A stretch of 64,000 bases of DNA from Parasphaerochaeta coccoides DSM 17374 (GCF_000208385.1 NC_015436.1:434001-498000); one strand, 5' to 3'; counted from the first letter of the stretch, positions 54,862-63,410 are shown. Program-made: numbers and translations. Notes: a model not told the origin generated them from the letters alone.

Positions 54862-55629
54862 ATGAAAAAAGAATTAATAATAAAAGGTATAGAGAATTAT
54901 ATTTGCCAGAAATTGAATGAAAATATTGAGTCAGAAGATATTGTGCTATGGATAGGTTCAACAGCCAATGGATTGAGTAATAGTTATTCAGATATTGATT
55001 TACTACTGATAACAGCTTCTCCTGATTACAAGACGTACACAGCATTTGATGGGGAAACTTATTTGATTTCTGAAATACATAATGATTTAAGATTTGATGT
55101 TGAAATAATTGACAAGGGAAAACTACTCAACATAATTGGTAGGGTTAACTCAGTTCAGGATCTAATGAAATTTCATGATTTGATTCTTTCTGAATCAGAA
55201 TTGGATTTACTATGTAATGTTCTAAATGCAATATGTATAAGAAATAAAGATGGATATCTTAGATTAAGAGACAAGATTTCTCTAGATAGGTTGTGCGAGT
55301 GTATCAAAAATCGATATCAAGGAAGATTTTATAATGAACTAGAAGATATGCGTGGCTTTATTTCTGAAAAGCAATTTTATAATATATCATATATGACTTT
55401 CAGGATGATAGTTTCTTTTCTTCTTGTATTACTATCACATTTTAGAATTGCGTTTATTAAGGAAAAATGGCTATTAAATTACGTAATGAGAAAGATACCA
55501 ACAACACAGTTTGATTTGGATTCGGTTAAGGAATTATATTCGTATTGTATTGATCCAAGCAATCCTAACATGGATACAATTAATAATTTTTTATTTAGAA
55601 TAACAAATCTGATGAATATACTTGCGTAG
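54862..55629 (+). CDS. Nucleotidyltransferase (third)
   Basis: A 255-residue nucleotidyltransferase with intact GSTANGLSNSYSDIDLLLI near residues 32-50 and an acidic FDVEIID strand near 85. The C-terminal half is helical, as in the first nucleotidyltransferase; the two differ enough to have separate roles. Separated from the MFS gene by 18 bases and followed after 9 bases by the PqqD-type gene. GGGAGG precedes the ATG. Confidence 0.82.
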   Translation: MKKELIIKGIENYICQKLNENIESEDIVLWIGSTANGLSNSYSDIDLLLITASPDYKTYTAFDGETYLISEIHNDLRFDVEIIDKGKLLNIIGRVNSVQDLMKFHDLILSESELDLLCNVLNAICIRNKDGYLRLRDKISLDRLCECIKNRYQGRFYNELEDMRGFISEKQFYNISYMTFRMIVSFLLVLLSHFRIAFIKEKWLLNYVMRKIPTTQFDLDSVKELYSYCIDPSNPNMDTINNFLFRITNLMNILA

Positions 55630-55638
55630 GAGGAATGT

Positions 55639-55905
55639 ATGGCAGAAAAATATGTGAGAAATATTTTTGTTAGGTTGGGAAAAATTGGCGATCAGAGTTT
55701 TTTAATTAACGGAAGGCAATGCTTCGAGGTTAATGAGATTGGCGCCTTTATTTGGAATTGCTTTTCAACTCCTACTGATATTGATGTTATTCGAAAAAAA
55801 GTACTTGATTCTTATGAAGTGGAGAATGAAAAGAAAATTGAGCATGACTTGTATAAGTTTATTGAAATGTTAAAAAAGTTTGATTTGATAGATAAGGTTG
55901 TCTAA
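55639..55905 (+). CDS. PqqD-family leader-peptide-binding protein
   Basis: An 88-residue protein with the PqqD/RRE pattern: three strands at the start (GKIGDQSFLINGRQCFEVNEIGAFIWNCF) and a helical end (IEHDLYKFIEMLKKFDLIDK). RREs bind the leader of a ribosomal precursor peptide and present it to modifying enzymes. This is the strongest single sign that the block makes a RiPP. Stop codon and next start abut (TAA-ATG). AGGAGG precedes the ATG. Confidence 0.85.
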   Translation: MAEKYVRNIFVRLGKIGDQSFLINGRQCFEVNEIGAFIWNCFSTPTDIDVIRKKVLDSYEVENEKKIEHDLYKFIEMLKKFDLIDKVV

Positions 55906-56640
55906 ATGAATTATGAACCAAATAAAACTGGCTACACAGTATTGCAAAGCATTTTTTTGCTTGTTATTACGACGACTGTGTTATTATATTGTTATATTGA
56001 GGGAAAACTTTATTATGGCTTGATTATTATGGTGTCATTTTCTTTGCAACAAATATGTCTATGGAAATTAAAACGAAAAAGAATTTTTCTTGAAAAAACA
56101 ATTTTATTTTTTACATATTTTTTCCCATTGCTATTTGGATTAAAAGATAATACGGAATTTACTGTTCCAATGCAGGTTTTTCTTTTTAGCGGTATTGTTG
56201 TAATTGTTTTATATTATCTGATAAACAGACGCAGTATAAAAATACTTCTATCGAAAGAATACATCGAAAAATATAGTCCACCCCTTAATAAAAAAGAGTT
56301 CTCTATAGAATGTTATTCGCTATTTACAATACCAATTGCCGAGGAGTTTTTTTTTAGAAACTTTCTTTTCTCGCTATTTAATAAATCTTTGATTTCTGTG
56401 ATATTTACTGTCTTAATTATCTCTTTTTTGTTTGTTGTATCACACTATAATTCTCCCTGGGCTCCCTATTTAATGGGGAAAAAAGATTTGTTTTGGCTTT
56501 TCATATTATCTAGTTTTTTAATTATCTTAAAGCTATCATTTCAATCAATTATTTTATGTATTTTAGTTCATTATTTTTTTAATTTACCTACTTTCTTAAA
56601 TTACCTTAGTAGGCTAAAAAAAAGTAAAGTATACAAATAG
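55906..56640 (+). CDS. CPBP-family intramembrane protease
   Basis: A 244-residue membrane protein with about seven helices. The CPBP (Abi) metal-protease motifs are present: E146-E147-x3-R151 in AEEFFFRN, a His in SHYNSPW near residue 181 and HxxxN in LVHYFFNLP near 225. CPBP proteins are found as leader proteases and as bacteriocin immunity proteins; either fits here. It starts directly after the PqqD stop codon. Confidence 0.8.
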   Translation: MNYEPNKTGYTVLQSIFLLVITTTVLLYCYIEGKLYYGLIIMVSFSLQQICLWKLKRKRIFLEKTILFFTYFFPLLFGLKDNTEFTVPMQVFLFSGIVVIVLYYLINRRSIKILLSKEYIEKYSPPLNKKEFSIECYSLFTIPIAEEFFFRNFLFSLFNKSLISVIFTVLIISFLFVVSHYNSPWAPYLMGKKDLFWLFILSSFLIILKLSFQSIILCILVHYFFNLPTFLNYLSRLKKSKVYK

Positions 56641-56652
56641 ATTTTTCTTTGA

Positions 56653-56671
56653 TATAATAAAAAAAAGGAGG
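56653..56671 (+). promoter_or_regulatory. TATAAT -10 and strong ribosome site of the precursor gene
   Basis: A perfect TATAAT lies at 56653-56658, with no good -35, and AAAGGAGG at about 56664-56671, seven bases before the ATG at 56679. A private promoter would raise peptide output above that of the enzymes. Confidence 0.5.
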
Positions 56672-56678
56672 CATAGAT

Positions 56679-56747
56679 ATGAAACAGAAATATTCTAAAC
56701 CTGTTATTCGTGTCGTTAAATTACCTGCTGGATTTGTATCACTCTAG
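56679..56747 (+). CDS. Putative 22-residue RiPP precursor peptide
   Basis: A short gene with the best ribosome site in the block. It encodes 22 residues: a basic start (MKQK), then Y5-S-K-P8-V-I and an ending LPAGFVSL, with no Cys. Y-x-x-P at residues 5-8 resembles the leader motif bound by PqqD-type (RRE) proteins in lasso-peptide systems. With a leader of about 13 residues, a core of only about 9 is implied. It lies between the CPBP protease and the SPASM radical SAM gene, as precursors do, and is followed by a hairpin. Precursor status is inference; no homologue was searched. Confidence 0.68.
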   Translation: MKQKYSKPVIRVVKLPAGFVSL

Positions 56748-56769
56748 ATGATAATTATTCACTTCGATG

Positions 56770-56791
56770 GCAGAGAGGGTAGCCTCTCTGC
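56770..56791 (+). terminator. Hairpin between precursor and radical SAM gene (possible attenuator)
   Basis: GCAGAGAGG (56770-56778) pairs perfectly with CCTCTCTGC (56783-56791) around a 4-base loop. Only TTATTAGTT follows, so termination would be partial. Such hairpins after precursor genes let peptide mRNA exceed enzyme mRNA, and also protect it from decay. Confidence 0.7.
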
Positions 56792-56809
56792 TTATTAGTT
56801 GACTATTCT

Positions 56810-57742
56810 ATGAAAGATGATTTAAATAATTATCCGCAAAAATTCAATGTCTTAATTACATCAAAATGTAATTTACGTTGTAAGCATTGCTATTTGGATC
56901 CGAGACAAACTGAATTATCAGTCAAAGACTTCTCTTCCATAATAGATTATCTAAAGAAAATAAAAATAAAAGAACTTTGTATAGAAGGTGGTGAGCCTTT
57001 ATGTCATCAATATTTTGATCAAATTTGTTCCTCGCTTCTTAATCTGAGATGCAATAAAAAAATAGTTACTAACGCAACGTTGCTAACAGAAGAAATAGTT
57101 TATTTAATTGACAAAACATTTGACACTGTTCAAGTAAGTATTGATGGAGGAACAAAGGAAGAATATGAAATAATAAGAGGTAAAAACTCTTTCTCTAAAC
57201 TAATAACTGGGCTAAATTATTTATCAAAAATAAAAGATAAAGTTCAAATTAATTTTGTTCTGACTGCATTAAATTATTTTCAAATTGATAAACTTTTTTC
57301 TTTAGCTAGGGAATATGGACTATATCAGTTCCGTTTTATTTATGTAGTAGATTTTTCTGGGAATATCGTTCCTTCAGAAGAAATAGTTTTATATTTTATT
57401 TCTAAATTACTAGGGTTAATTACGATATACAAGGAAGCAAAAATAAATTTAGTTTTTCCCGAAAGAGTAATACATAAATATAGGGACTTACTATTATCTA
57501 ATAAAATTGAAAATTATGTTGGGATTTGTTATGCAGGAACTGTTTATACGGTAATTGATTCTGATAAAATTGTGTACCCGTGTAATTTCTTAGTAGGAAA
57601 AAAACCTCTGTTTTCGTTTGAACCACAAAGTTTTTATAGCGAGTGGCAAAGATGTGTTTTTTTTAATAATTTGCGAAATGATTTGCAGAATAAAGAGTGT
57701 GAAGGATGTCCGGCTAATATAAACTGTATTGATAGGGGGTGA
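56810..57742 (+). CDS. Radical SAM/SPASM enzyme, probable precursor-modifying
   Basis: A 310-residue radical SAM enzyme. SAM-cluster ligands are C20, C24 and C27 (CNLRCKHC), with GGEPL for SAM contact near residue 62. The C-terminal part has Cys in GICYAGTV, YPCNFL, WQRCVFF and ECEGCPANINC (C297, C300, C306), a SPASM-type auxiliary cluster set typical of enzymes that act on peptides. Coming straight after the precursor gene, it is the likely peptide-modifying enzyme. The next gene, the ValRS, starts 1 base after its TGA. Confidence 0.88.
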   Translation: MKDDLNNYPQKFNVLITSKCNLRCKHCYLDPRQTELSVKDFSSIIDYLKKIKIKELCIEGGEPLCHQYFDQICSSLLNLRCNKKIVTNATLLTEEIVYLIDKTFDTVQVSIDGGTKEEYEIIRGKNSFSKLITGLNYLSKIKDKVQINFVLTALNYFQIDKLFSLAREYGLYQFRFIYVVDFSGNIVPSEEIVLYFISKLLGLITIYKEAKINLVFPERVIHKYRDLLLSNKIENYVGICYAGTVYTVIDSDKIVYPCNFLVGKKPLFSFEPQSFYSEWQRCVFFNNLRNDLQNKECEGCPANINCIDRG

Positions 57743-57743
57743 T

Positions 57744-60383
57744 ATGGATTCTCAGTTTTGGCATAAAGAATGCGAAGAAAAGATTTATACTATGTGGAGA
57801 TCAAAAAAAGAATTTTCTCCTCAGTATGATAAGTTAAAAGAGACTTTTTCCATGGTAATGCCTCCTCCTAATGTAACTGGCATTCTCCATATGGGTCATG
57901 CCTTGAACAATAGCCTTCAGGATGTAATAGTAAGATATCACAGAATGAAAGGAATGGCTGTTCTTTGGCTCCCGGGGACCGACCATGCTGGCATCGCCAC
58001 TCAAAATGTTGTAGAACGCCAATTGAATAATGAGGGACTAGGAAGACATGATATTGGTCGGGAAAAATTCTTGGAACGTACTTGGTTAGTCAAGGAAAAT
58101 CATCACAACATCATAAAAAGTCAGCTCGAGAAGATGGGTTGCTCTTGCGATTGGGAACATGAGCGTTTCACCATGGACGAGGGAGCAAGCCGTGCCGTTA
58201 GAGAAGCATTTGTTACTCTTTACGAAAAAGGACTAATTTATAAAGGCAAATACCTTGTAAACTATTGCTATAAATGCGGTACAGCTCTCTCAGATGACGA
58301 GGTGGAATATGATAGTATTCAGGGTAAGCTTTATCATGTGAGATACCCATATGCAGATGGTTTGGGATATATAACTGTAGCCACAACTAGGCCTGAAACT
58401 ATGTTTGGGGATGTTGCTGTAGCTGTGCATCCGGAGGATAAAAGATATAAAAATATTGTCGGAACTATTTTGTGTATTCCGCTAACAGATAGGAAAATAC
58501 CAATTATTGCTGATAGTTTTGTCGACAGAGAATTTGGAACAGGGATGGTTAAAATCACACCTGCACACGATACAAATGACTGGGAGTGTGGGATTAGAAA
58601 TAATTTAGAAATGGTGAACATTCTCAATCCTGACGGAACACTCAACGGCAATTGTCCTCAAAAATACAGGGGCATTCTAGCTTCCGATGCCAGAGATATT
58701 ATTGTCAAGGATTTAGAAGAAGGAGGATTTATAACCGAAATTAATGACCATGTTCATGATGTTGGTCATTGTTATCGTTGTCATACCGTTATTGAACCAT
58801 ACCTCTCTGATCAGTGGTTTGTTAAGATGAAAGGTCTTGCAAAAAAAGCTTTGGGGGCTCTAAAACGGAACGATATAGTGTTTTATCCTAGAAGATGGGA
58901 AAATACATATTGCCATTGGTTAGAGACAATTCGCGACTGGTGTATATCTCGCCAGTTGTGGTGGGGACACCGTATCCCTGTATGGTATTGCAAAGATTGT
59001 GGTAAGGTAATTGTGAGCAGGGAAGACCCTTCATGCTGTCCGAAATGCCATAAGACTAATCTCTTGCAGGATAATGATGTCCTCGATACATGGTTCTCTT
59101 CTTGGCTCTGGCCGTTCAGTACTCTTGGTTGGCCTGACAAGACAGCGGATCTTGATAATTTCTTCCCAACAAGTACTCTTGTATCTGCCTATGATATCAT
59201 ATTCTTCTGGATTAGCCGCATGATTATGAGCAGTAAAGAGTTTCTTGGTAAGGTTCCATTTAGAGACATCGTTATCACAGGACTTGTTAGAGACATAAAA
59301 GGTCGCAAGATGGCAAAATCTCTTGGTAACGGCATTGATCCTAATGAAATAATTGATCAATATGGCGCTGATGCGATGAAATTTACATTGTGCTATGTAA
59401 CTACCTTGGGTCAGGATTTGTTAATTGAAAAGAATTTATTTAATCTAGGAAGTCGGTTTACCAATAAAATCTGGAATGCCGCTCGCTTTTTGCTATTGAA
59501 TTTAGAAGGACGGAATATACGCACTATTGATGAGTCTGAATATTCTATTATGGATCGATGGATTTATGGTAGATTTAATTATGCCTGTCAAAAAATTAGT
59601 TATTCGATAGAGAATTATAAATTTAGTGATGCTGCTCAATGTATATATTCGTTTTTTTGGAATGATTTTTGTGATTGGTATATTGAGTCAAGCAAACAGA
59701 AACTTCTACATGGTACTAAGGAAGAAAAGGATAAGGCGATTTCAATTCTAATGGATATGCTTGAAGCATCTATGCGTCTTATGCACCCATTTCTCTCTTT
59801 TATTACTGAGGAAATTTATCAGAAGCTACCGAATCATATGGGGGATGTAATTGTCGCTCAATATCCGATATTTGATAAAACTCGTTGTTACGATGATGCG
59901 CATATACTTGTGACCTCACTCCAAGATGTTGTAAGAACTGTACGTGTTGTTAGAAACAACCTCCAAATTGCTCCTGATAAAAAATTGAAAGTAGTATTCA
60001 GACCGTCTGAAGTCTTTTTAGCATCAGATTTAATCGAGAGCGAGAAGGGATTCATATCTTCATTAATTGGTGCATCTATATTTATTGTTGATAAGGAGTC
60101 CACGCAGCCCATAAATGGTGCATTTCCTGTAAATGGGCTTGGATATGAATGCTTTGTCTTCGTGCGCGAAGCAATCAATGTAGATTCTGAAATTGAAAGA
60201 TTGAAAGCCGATACAGTAAAAGCAAAAAAAGCTCTTTCATTGGTTGAAGCCAAGCTTGCAAACCAATCATTTATAATGAATGCAAGACAGGCCGCAATTG
60301 AAAAGGAGCAAGCAAAAAGGAAAGAATTTCTTGAGGAAATTAGGAAAAACAATATACATATAGAATTATTGTCTTCTTTTTAA
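57744..60383 (+). CDS. Second valyl-tRNA synthetase, candidate self-immunity enzyme
   Basis: A full-length 879-residue ValRS, clearly homologous along its length to the housekeeping enzyme at 18284: HMGH at residues 49-52, editing domain ATTRPETMFGDVAVAV and ITPAHDTNDWE, zinc sites, anticodon domain DFCDWYIE and C-terminal coiled coil. It differs at conserved active-site places: KMAKS at 522-526 where the other has KMSKS, SAYD at 481-484 for TGYD, and IVITG for VYMTG before the KMSKS loop. Duplicate, drug-insensitive synthetases protect makers of mupirocin, albomycin, indolmycin and agrocin. Immunity to a ValRS inhibitor is the best reading; supply of Val-tRNA for biosynthesis is an alternative. 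ATG 57744 follows AGGGGG; a TTG at 57729 is in frame. Confidence 0.92.
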   Translation: MDSQFWHKECEEKIYTMWRSKKEFSPQYDKLKETFSMVMPPPNVTGILHMGHALNNSLQDVIVRYHRMKGMAVLWLPGTDHAGIATQNVVERQLNNEGLGRHDIGREKFLERTWLVKENHHNIIKSQLEKMGCSCDWEHERFTMDEGASRAVREAFVTLYEKGLIYKGKYLVNYCYKCGTALSDDEVEYDSIQGKLYHVRYPYADGLGYITVATTRPETMFGDVAVAVHPEDKRYKNIVGTILCIPLTDRKIPIIADSFVDREFGTGMVKITPAHDTNDWECGIRNNLEMVNILNPDGTLNGNCPQKYRGILASDARDIIVKDLEEGGFITEINDHVHDVGHCYRCHTVIEPYLSDQWFVKMKGLAKKALGALKRNDIVFYPRRWENTYCHWLETIRDWCISRQLWWGHRIPVWYCKDCGKVIVSREDPSCCPKCHKTNLLQDNDVLDTWFSSWLWPFSTLGWPDKTADLDNFFPTSTLVSAYDIIFFWISRMIMSSKEFLGKVPFRDIVITGLVRDIKGRKMAKSLGNGIDPNEIIDQYGADAMKFTLCYVTTLGQDLLIEKNLFNLGSRFTNKIWNAARFLLLNLEGRNIRTIDESEYSIMDRWIYGRFNYACQKISYSIENYKFSDAAQCIYSFFWNDFCDWYIESSKQKLLHGTKEEKDKAISILMDMLEASMRLMHPFLSFITEEIYQKLPNHMGDVIVAQYPIFDKTRCYDDAHILVTSLQDVVRTVRVVRNNLQIAPDKKLKVVFRPSEVFLASDLIESEKGFISSLIGASIFIVDKESTQPINGAFPVNGLGYECFVFVREAINVDSEIERLKADTVKAKKALSLVEAKLANQSFIMNARQAAIEKEQAKRKEFLEEIRKNNIHIELLSSF

Positions 60384-60498
60384 CAATTCCATTGGTATGG
60401 AAATCACTGTTGAGAAATAACATACTATGCCTACTACAAAGGTTGGTACTTTAATTATCATTTTTTATGCAACTTGTCTTACTAAGATTTCCAAACAG

Positions 60499-60545
60499 AG
60501 GCAATTTCACATGTGGTAAAAGTTACCCATGGAATTGCCTTTTTT
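60499..60545 (+). terminator. Strong terminator at the end of the AT-rich block
   Basis: AGGCAATT (60499-60506) pairs with AATTGCCT (60533-60540); an inner GGTAA/TTACC stem extends it. TTTTTT follows. It sits 116 bases after the ValRS stop and marks the block's right edge. The 60384-60498 stretch has no gene. Confidence 0.85.
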
Positions 60546-60596
60546 CGTTTTCATGAGATGGAAGGAGAAGGACTGGGCAGGAAGGGGTGGTACGTT

Positions 60597-62480
60597 TCAC
60601 TCCTTCTCATTGATATCGGGGAGCTGACCGTAGATAAGCTCGCTTTTGTCCTTGAAGCTCTGCATGAACTTCTGCTCGCGGGGAATGGTGATGGTGAAGG
60701 TCGAGCCTAGGTTCTCCACGCTCTGGACGGACACCTGGCCGCCGTGCATTGACACGACATGCTTGACAATGGACAGCCCCAGTCCAGTTCCTCCTTGGTT
60801 GCGGCTTCTCGCCTTGTCAACACGGTAAAAACGCTCGAAGATGCGGGTAAGATGCTTTTCCGGTATGCCACTTCCCTGATCCATGACAGAGAATGTCACA
60901 GTATCCTGATCACCTTCCGCCTTGATACGGACTTCTGAACCAGGCTCACTGTAGGTTATCGCGTTGATGACCAGGTTCACCAAAGCTTGAACCAGCAGGC
61001 TGGGATTCACCATGACCCCGCGACCATTCTCATCATGGACAGTCGTTGTCAGGATGACCGACCGGCTGTTCGCTCTGTACGAAGTGTCCTCGCAGGTTTC
61101 CTTGACCAGTTCCTCAAGGGTGCAACGTTTCATGGTAAGCGCGGCATGGTCGTCCTCAAGGGAGGCCAGGAGGAGCAAGTCGTCGATGATTCCCTGCATC
61201 TGTCGGGCATTGCGGTTGATTATCTTGGAGAACAGTCCTATATCCTCAGATGAAATCATACCTCCAAGCAAGGTCTCTGAGAAGCCATTGATTGCCGTGA
61301 GGGGTGTTTTAAGCTCGTGGGACACATTGGCTACGAAATCCTTGCGAACCTGTTCCAGTCTTTTCAGTTCGGTTATGTCAGTGAAGGTAATGAGGATTCC
61401 TCCGGTAACCGCCTTTCCTGATTCTTCCTGCATGCCGGGGACGATGGCCGTGGAGACTTGGAACGTCTGTTCACGCCCGGCTCCGACAAGGGAAGCGGTC
61501 TGTCCTGTCAGGTGTTTGTATTTCACTATGGATGTCTGTCCGACCTTGCCAGAGTGCATCGTCGTAGCGACGAGCTTGAGAAAATCATCGTCCGTGAATA
61601 TTTCGGACAATTTCGCACCGACAAGGCTTTGTGCTTCCGGGAATCCTTTGCCAAGCATTGTGTTCGCCGCATTGTTGCTCAGGACGATGATATTACGGGA
61701 GTCAACAAGGAGCAGACCTTCTGACATGGAGCTGAGAATGGAGGAATATTGCTGTTTGTCCCGTTCAAGTTGGCTGATCCTTGCCGCCAATTCCTTTGCC
61801 ATGGAATTCATCGTGGCGGAGAGTTCGGCAAGTTCCTCCGGACCTTCTATGGAACTGCGAACAAGAAGATTCCCTTGGTGGTATTCATGGGCGGTAGCAG
61901 CCAGTTGCTCTATCGGACGGGTCAGGTACCTGAGCATCAGTATGGTGAACAGGACGGCGATGACGAGGAAGACAAGAAGAAGGGGGATGAGGAGCGTGTA
62001 AAAAACGCTGCGCCATGCAATGAGCTCGACCAAAGGCGCGCTGGTACGGACAATGCGGATGTCACCATTGCTGTCCGTCGTCTTGACTGCCCTGTACAGC
62101 ATGGGGGTGTGCATTGAGCCGCTTGAACGGGATGATACCCCTGAGCCAGTGGACAGAGCCTCCTGTATTTCCTCGCGCCAGAGATGATTGTCCATGGTCG
62201 ATGGATCTACTTCACTGTCATAGGTGACAATCCCATTTTCATTGACTATCGTGATTCTTATGTCAAGGTTCTCGGCATAAGAATCCAGGGTGGCAATGGT
62301 ATCTTCGCTGTTCATGCGGGGCAGACGAGCGGCGAGGAAACGTGCTTCACCATCCAAGGTGCTGTCCGCTGATTTCCGTATGGCCTGTGAGAATGAGATA
62401 GTCGCCGCTATGATTGCACATGACATGGCGAAAGTCAGCAAGGCCGTCACGTAGACGAGCAGGCGGCTCCGGAGCTTCAT
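60597..62480 (-). CDS. PhoR-like sensor histidine kinase
   Basis: A 627-residue membrane kinase. Helix 1 near residues 8-32, a ~130-residue periplasmic sensor, helix 2 near 163-185, then HAMP, PAS (near 245-350), the phosphorylated His in FVANVSHELKTPLTAINGFSE near 380, and the ATP domain with NLVINAITYSEPGSEV and GTGLGLSIVKH. The layout matches PhoR, the phosphate-limitation kinase; the true signal is not shown. The ATG overlaps the regulator stop as ATGA. Confidence 0.92.
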   Translation of the reverse strand: MKLRSRLLVYVTALLTFAMSCAIIAATISFSQAIRKSADSTLDGEARFLAARLPRMNSEDTIATLDSYAENLDIRITIVNENGIVTYDSEVDPSTMDNHLWREEIQEALSTGSGVSSRSSGSMHTPMLYRAVKTTDSNGDIRIVRTSAPLVELIAWRSVFYTLLIPLLLVFLVIAVLFTILMLRYLTRPIEQLAATAHEYHQGNLLVRSSIEGPEELAELSATMNSMAKELAARISQLERDKQQYSSILSSMSEGLLLVDSRNIIVLSNNAANTMLGKGFPEAQSLVGAKLSEIFTDDDFLKLVATTMHSGKVGQTSIVKYKHLTGQTASLVGAGREQTFQVSTAIVPGMQEESGKAVTGGILITFTDITELKRLEQVRKDFVANVSHELKTPLTAINGFSETLLGGMISSEDIGLFSKIINRNARQMQGIIDDLLLLASLEDDHAALTMKRCTLEELVKETCEDTSYRANSRSVILTTTVHDENGRGVMVNPSLLVQALVNLVINAITYSEPGSEVRIKAEGDQDTVTFSVMDQGSGIPEKHLTRIFERFYRVDKARSRNQGGTGLGLSIVKHVVSMHGGQVSVQSVENLGSTFTITIPREQKFMQSFKDKSELIYGQLPDINEKE

Positions 62481-63232
62481 GTTTCTTCTTCCTGATATTT
62501 GTATCCGATTCCCCAGACAGTCTTCAGCGCGGCACCGCCTTCTCCCAGCTTTCGGCGGACGCTTGCCATTTGTACGTCAATGGATCGTTCGGTGACAGGG
62601 TAATCATCTCCCTTTATGGTACTGATGATTTGGTTGCGGGTAAATACCCGTCCGACACATCCTGCGAGCAGATGAAGAATGGCGAACTCAGTTGCTGTCA
62701 GGTTCAGCTTTGTTCCCTTGTATTCACATCCGTAGCGGGAAATGTCCATGGTCAGGCCGCCGGGAGTCTTGATGATGTCAGTATCTTCCTTTTTTGGGGA
62801 AGCGGCACGGGATTCCTGTTCCTGCGTTCTGCGGAGAATGGCTTTGACGCGAGCAATGAGAACTTTGGGGCTGAATGGTTTGGTAATGTAGTCATCGGCG
62901 CCGATTTCCAAGCCCATGATGATGTCGCTTTCTTCCGTCCGTGCCGATGCAATCAGTACGGGTAGGGCAGTCATTCCCCATGAATAGCGGATGGTCTTCA
63001 ATACTTCCAGTCCGCTGAGTTCGGGCAACATAAGGTCGAGCAGGACGAGATTCGGAGTTCCGACCTTGATCTGTTCCAAAGCCTGACGCCCGTCGAGAGC
63101 CTGCAAAACAGAATAACCTTCCTGCTTCAGATGGTAACTGATAAGCTCTTGGATGTCAGTCTCATCCTCAACAATGAGAACTACCTTACCTGTGTTTGTA
63201 TCCACAATGTCATGTGATGGCATTTTGTCCAT
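62477..63232 (-). CDS. PhoB-like response regulator
   Basis: A 251-residue OmpR/PhoB-class regulator. Receiver at ~15-130 with E22-D23, phospho-acceptor D66 (NLVLLDLMLPELSG) and the Lys in ITKPFSP near 120; DNA-binding domain at ~150-248 ending VWGIGYKYQEE. The linker between them is Glu/Ser-rich. It works with the kinase coded next. Two 11-bp direct repeats with ATACT lie upstream at 63291-63312. Confidence 0.92.
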   Translation of the reverse strand: MDKMPSHDIVDTNTGKVVLIVEDETDIQELISYHLKQEGYSVLQALDGRQALEQIKVGTPNLVLLDLMLPELSGLEVLKTIRYSWGMTALPVLIASARTEESDIIMGLEIGADDYITKPFSPKVLIARVKAILRRTQEQESRAASPKKEDTDIIKTPGGLTMDISRYGCEYKGTKLNLTATEFAILHLLAGCVGRVFTRNQIISTIKGDDYPVTERSIDVQMASVRRKLGEGGAALKTVWGIGYKYQEEET

Positions 63233-63353
63233 GTTTCAACCCTAACCGAACACCATTGACCAGACAAGTGGGAATATATGAGGAAAGTGCAAATTCATAC
63301 TTTTCACATACTTTCCGGCTAATCCGGATTGATTCCATTAATTCCAGGGTATG

Positions 63354-63395
63354 AAAAAAGCCACCCCGACATTGACATGCCGAAAGTGGCTTTTT
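63354..63395. terminator. Terminator of the small gene at 63411
   Basis: AAAAAGCCAC (63355-63364) pairs with GTGGCTTTTT (63386-63395) around a 21-base loop; T-runs on both strands make it usable in either direction. It ends the minus-strand gene at 63411. Confidence 0.8.
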
Positions 63396-63410
63396 GTGGT
63401 CTTGCAACCA

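Noticed and set aside
60384-60596. Attachment-site copy of the tRNA-Met 3' end
   Set aside because: The tRNA end sequence around 48721-48737 is not repeated here, so site-specific integration is not supported.
61012-62001. Long plus-strand open frame opposite the PhoR-like gene
   Set aside because: Composition is Ser/Arg-rich and there is no ribosome site; the minus-strand kinase has all expected motifs.
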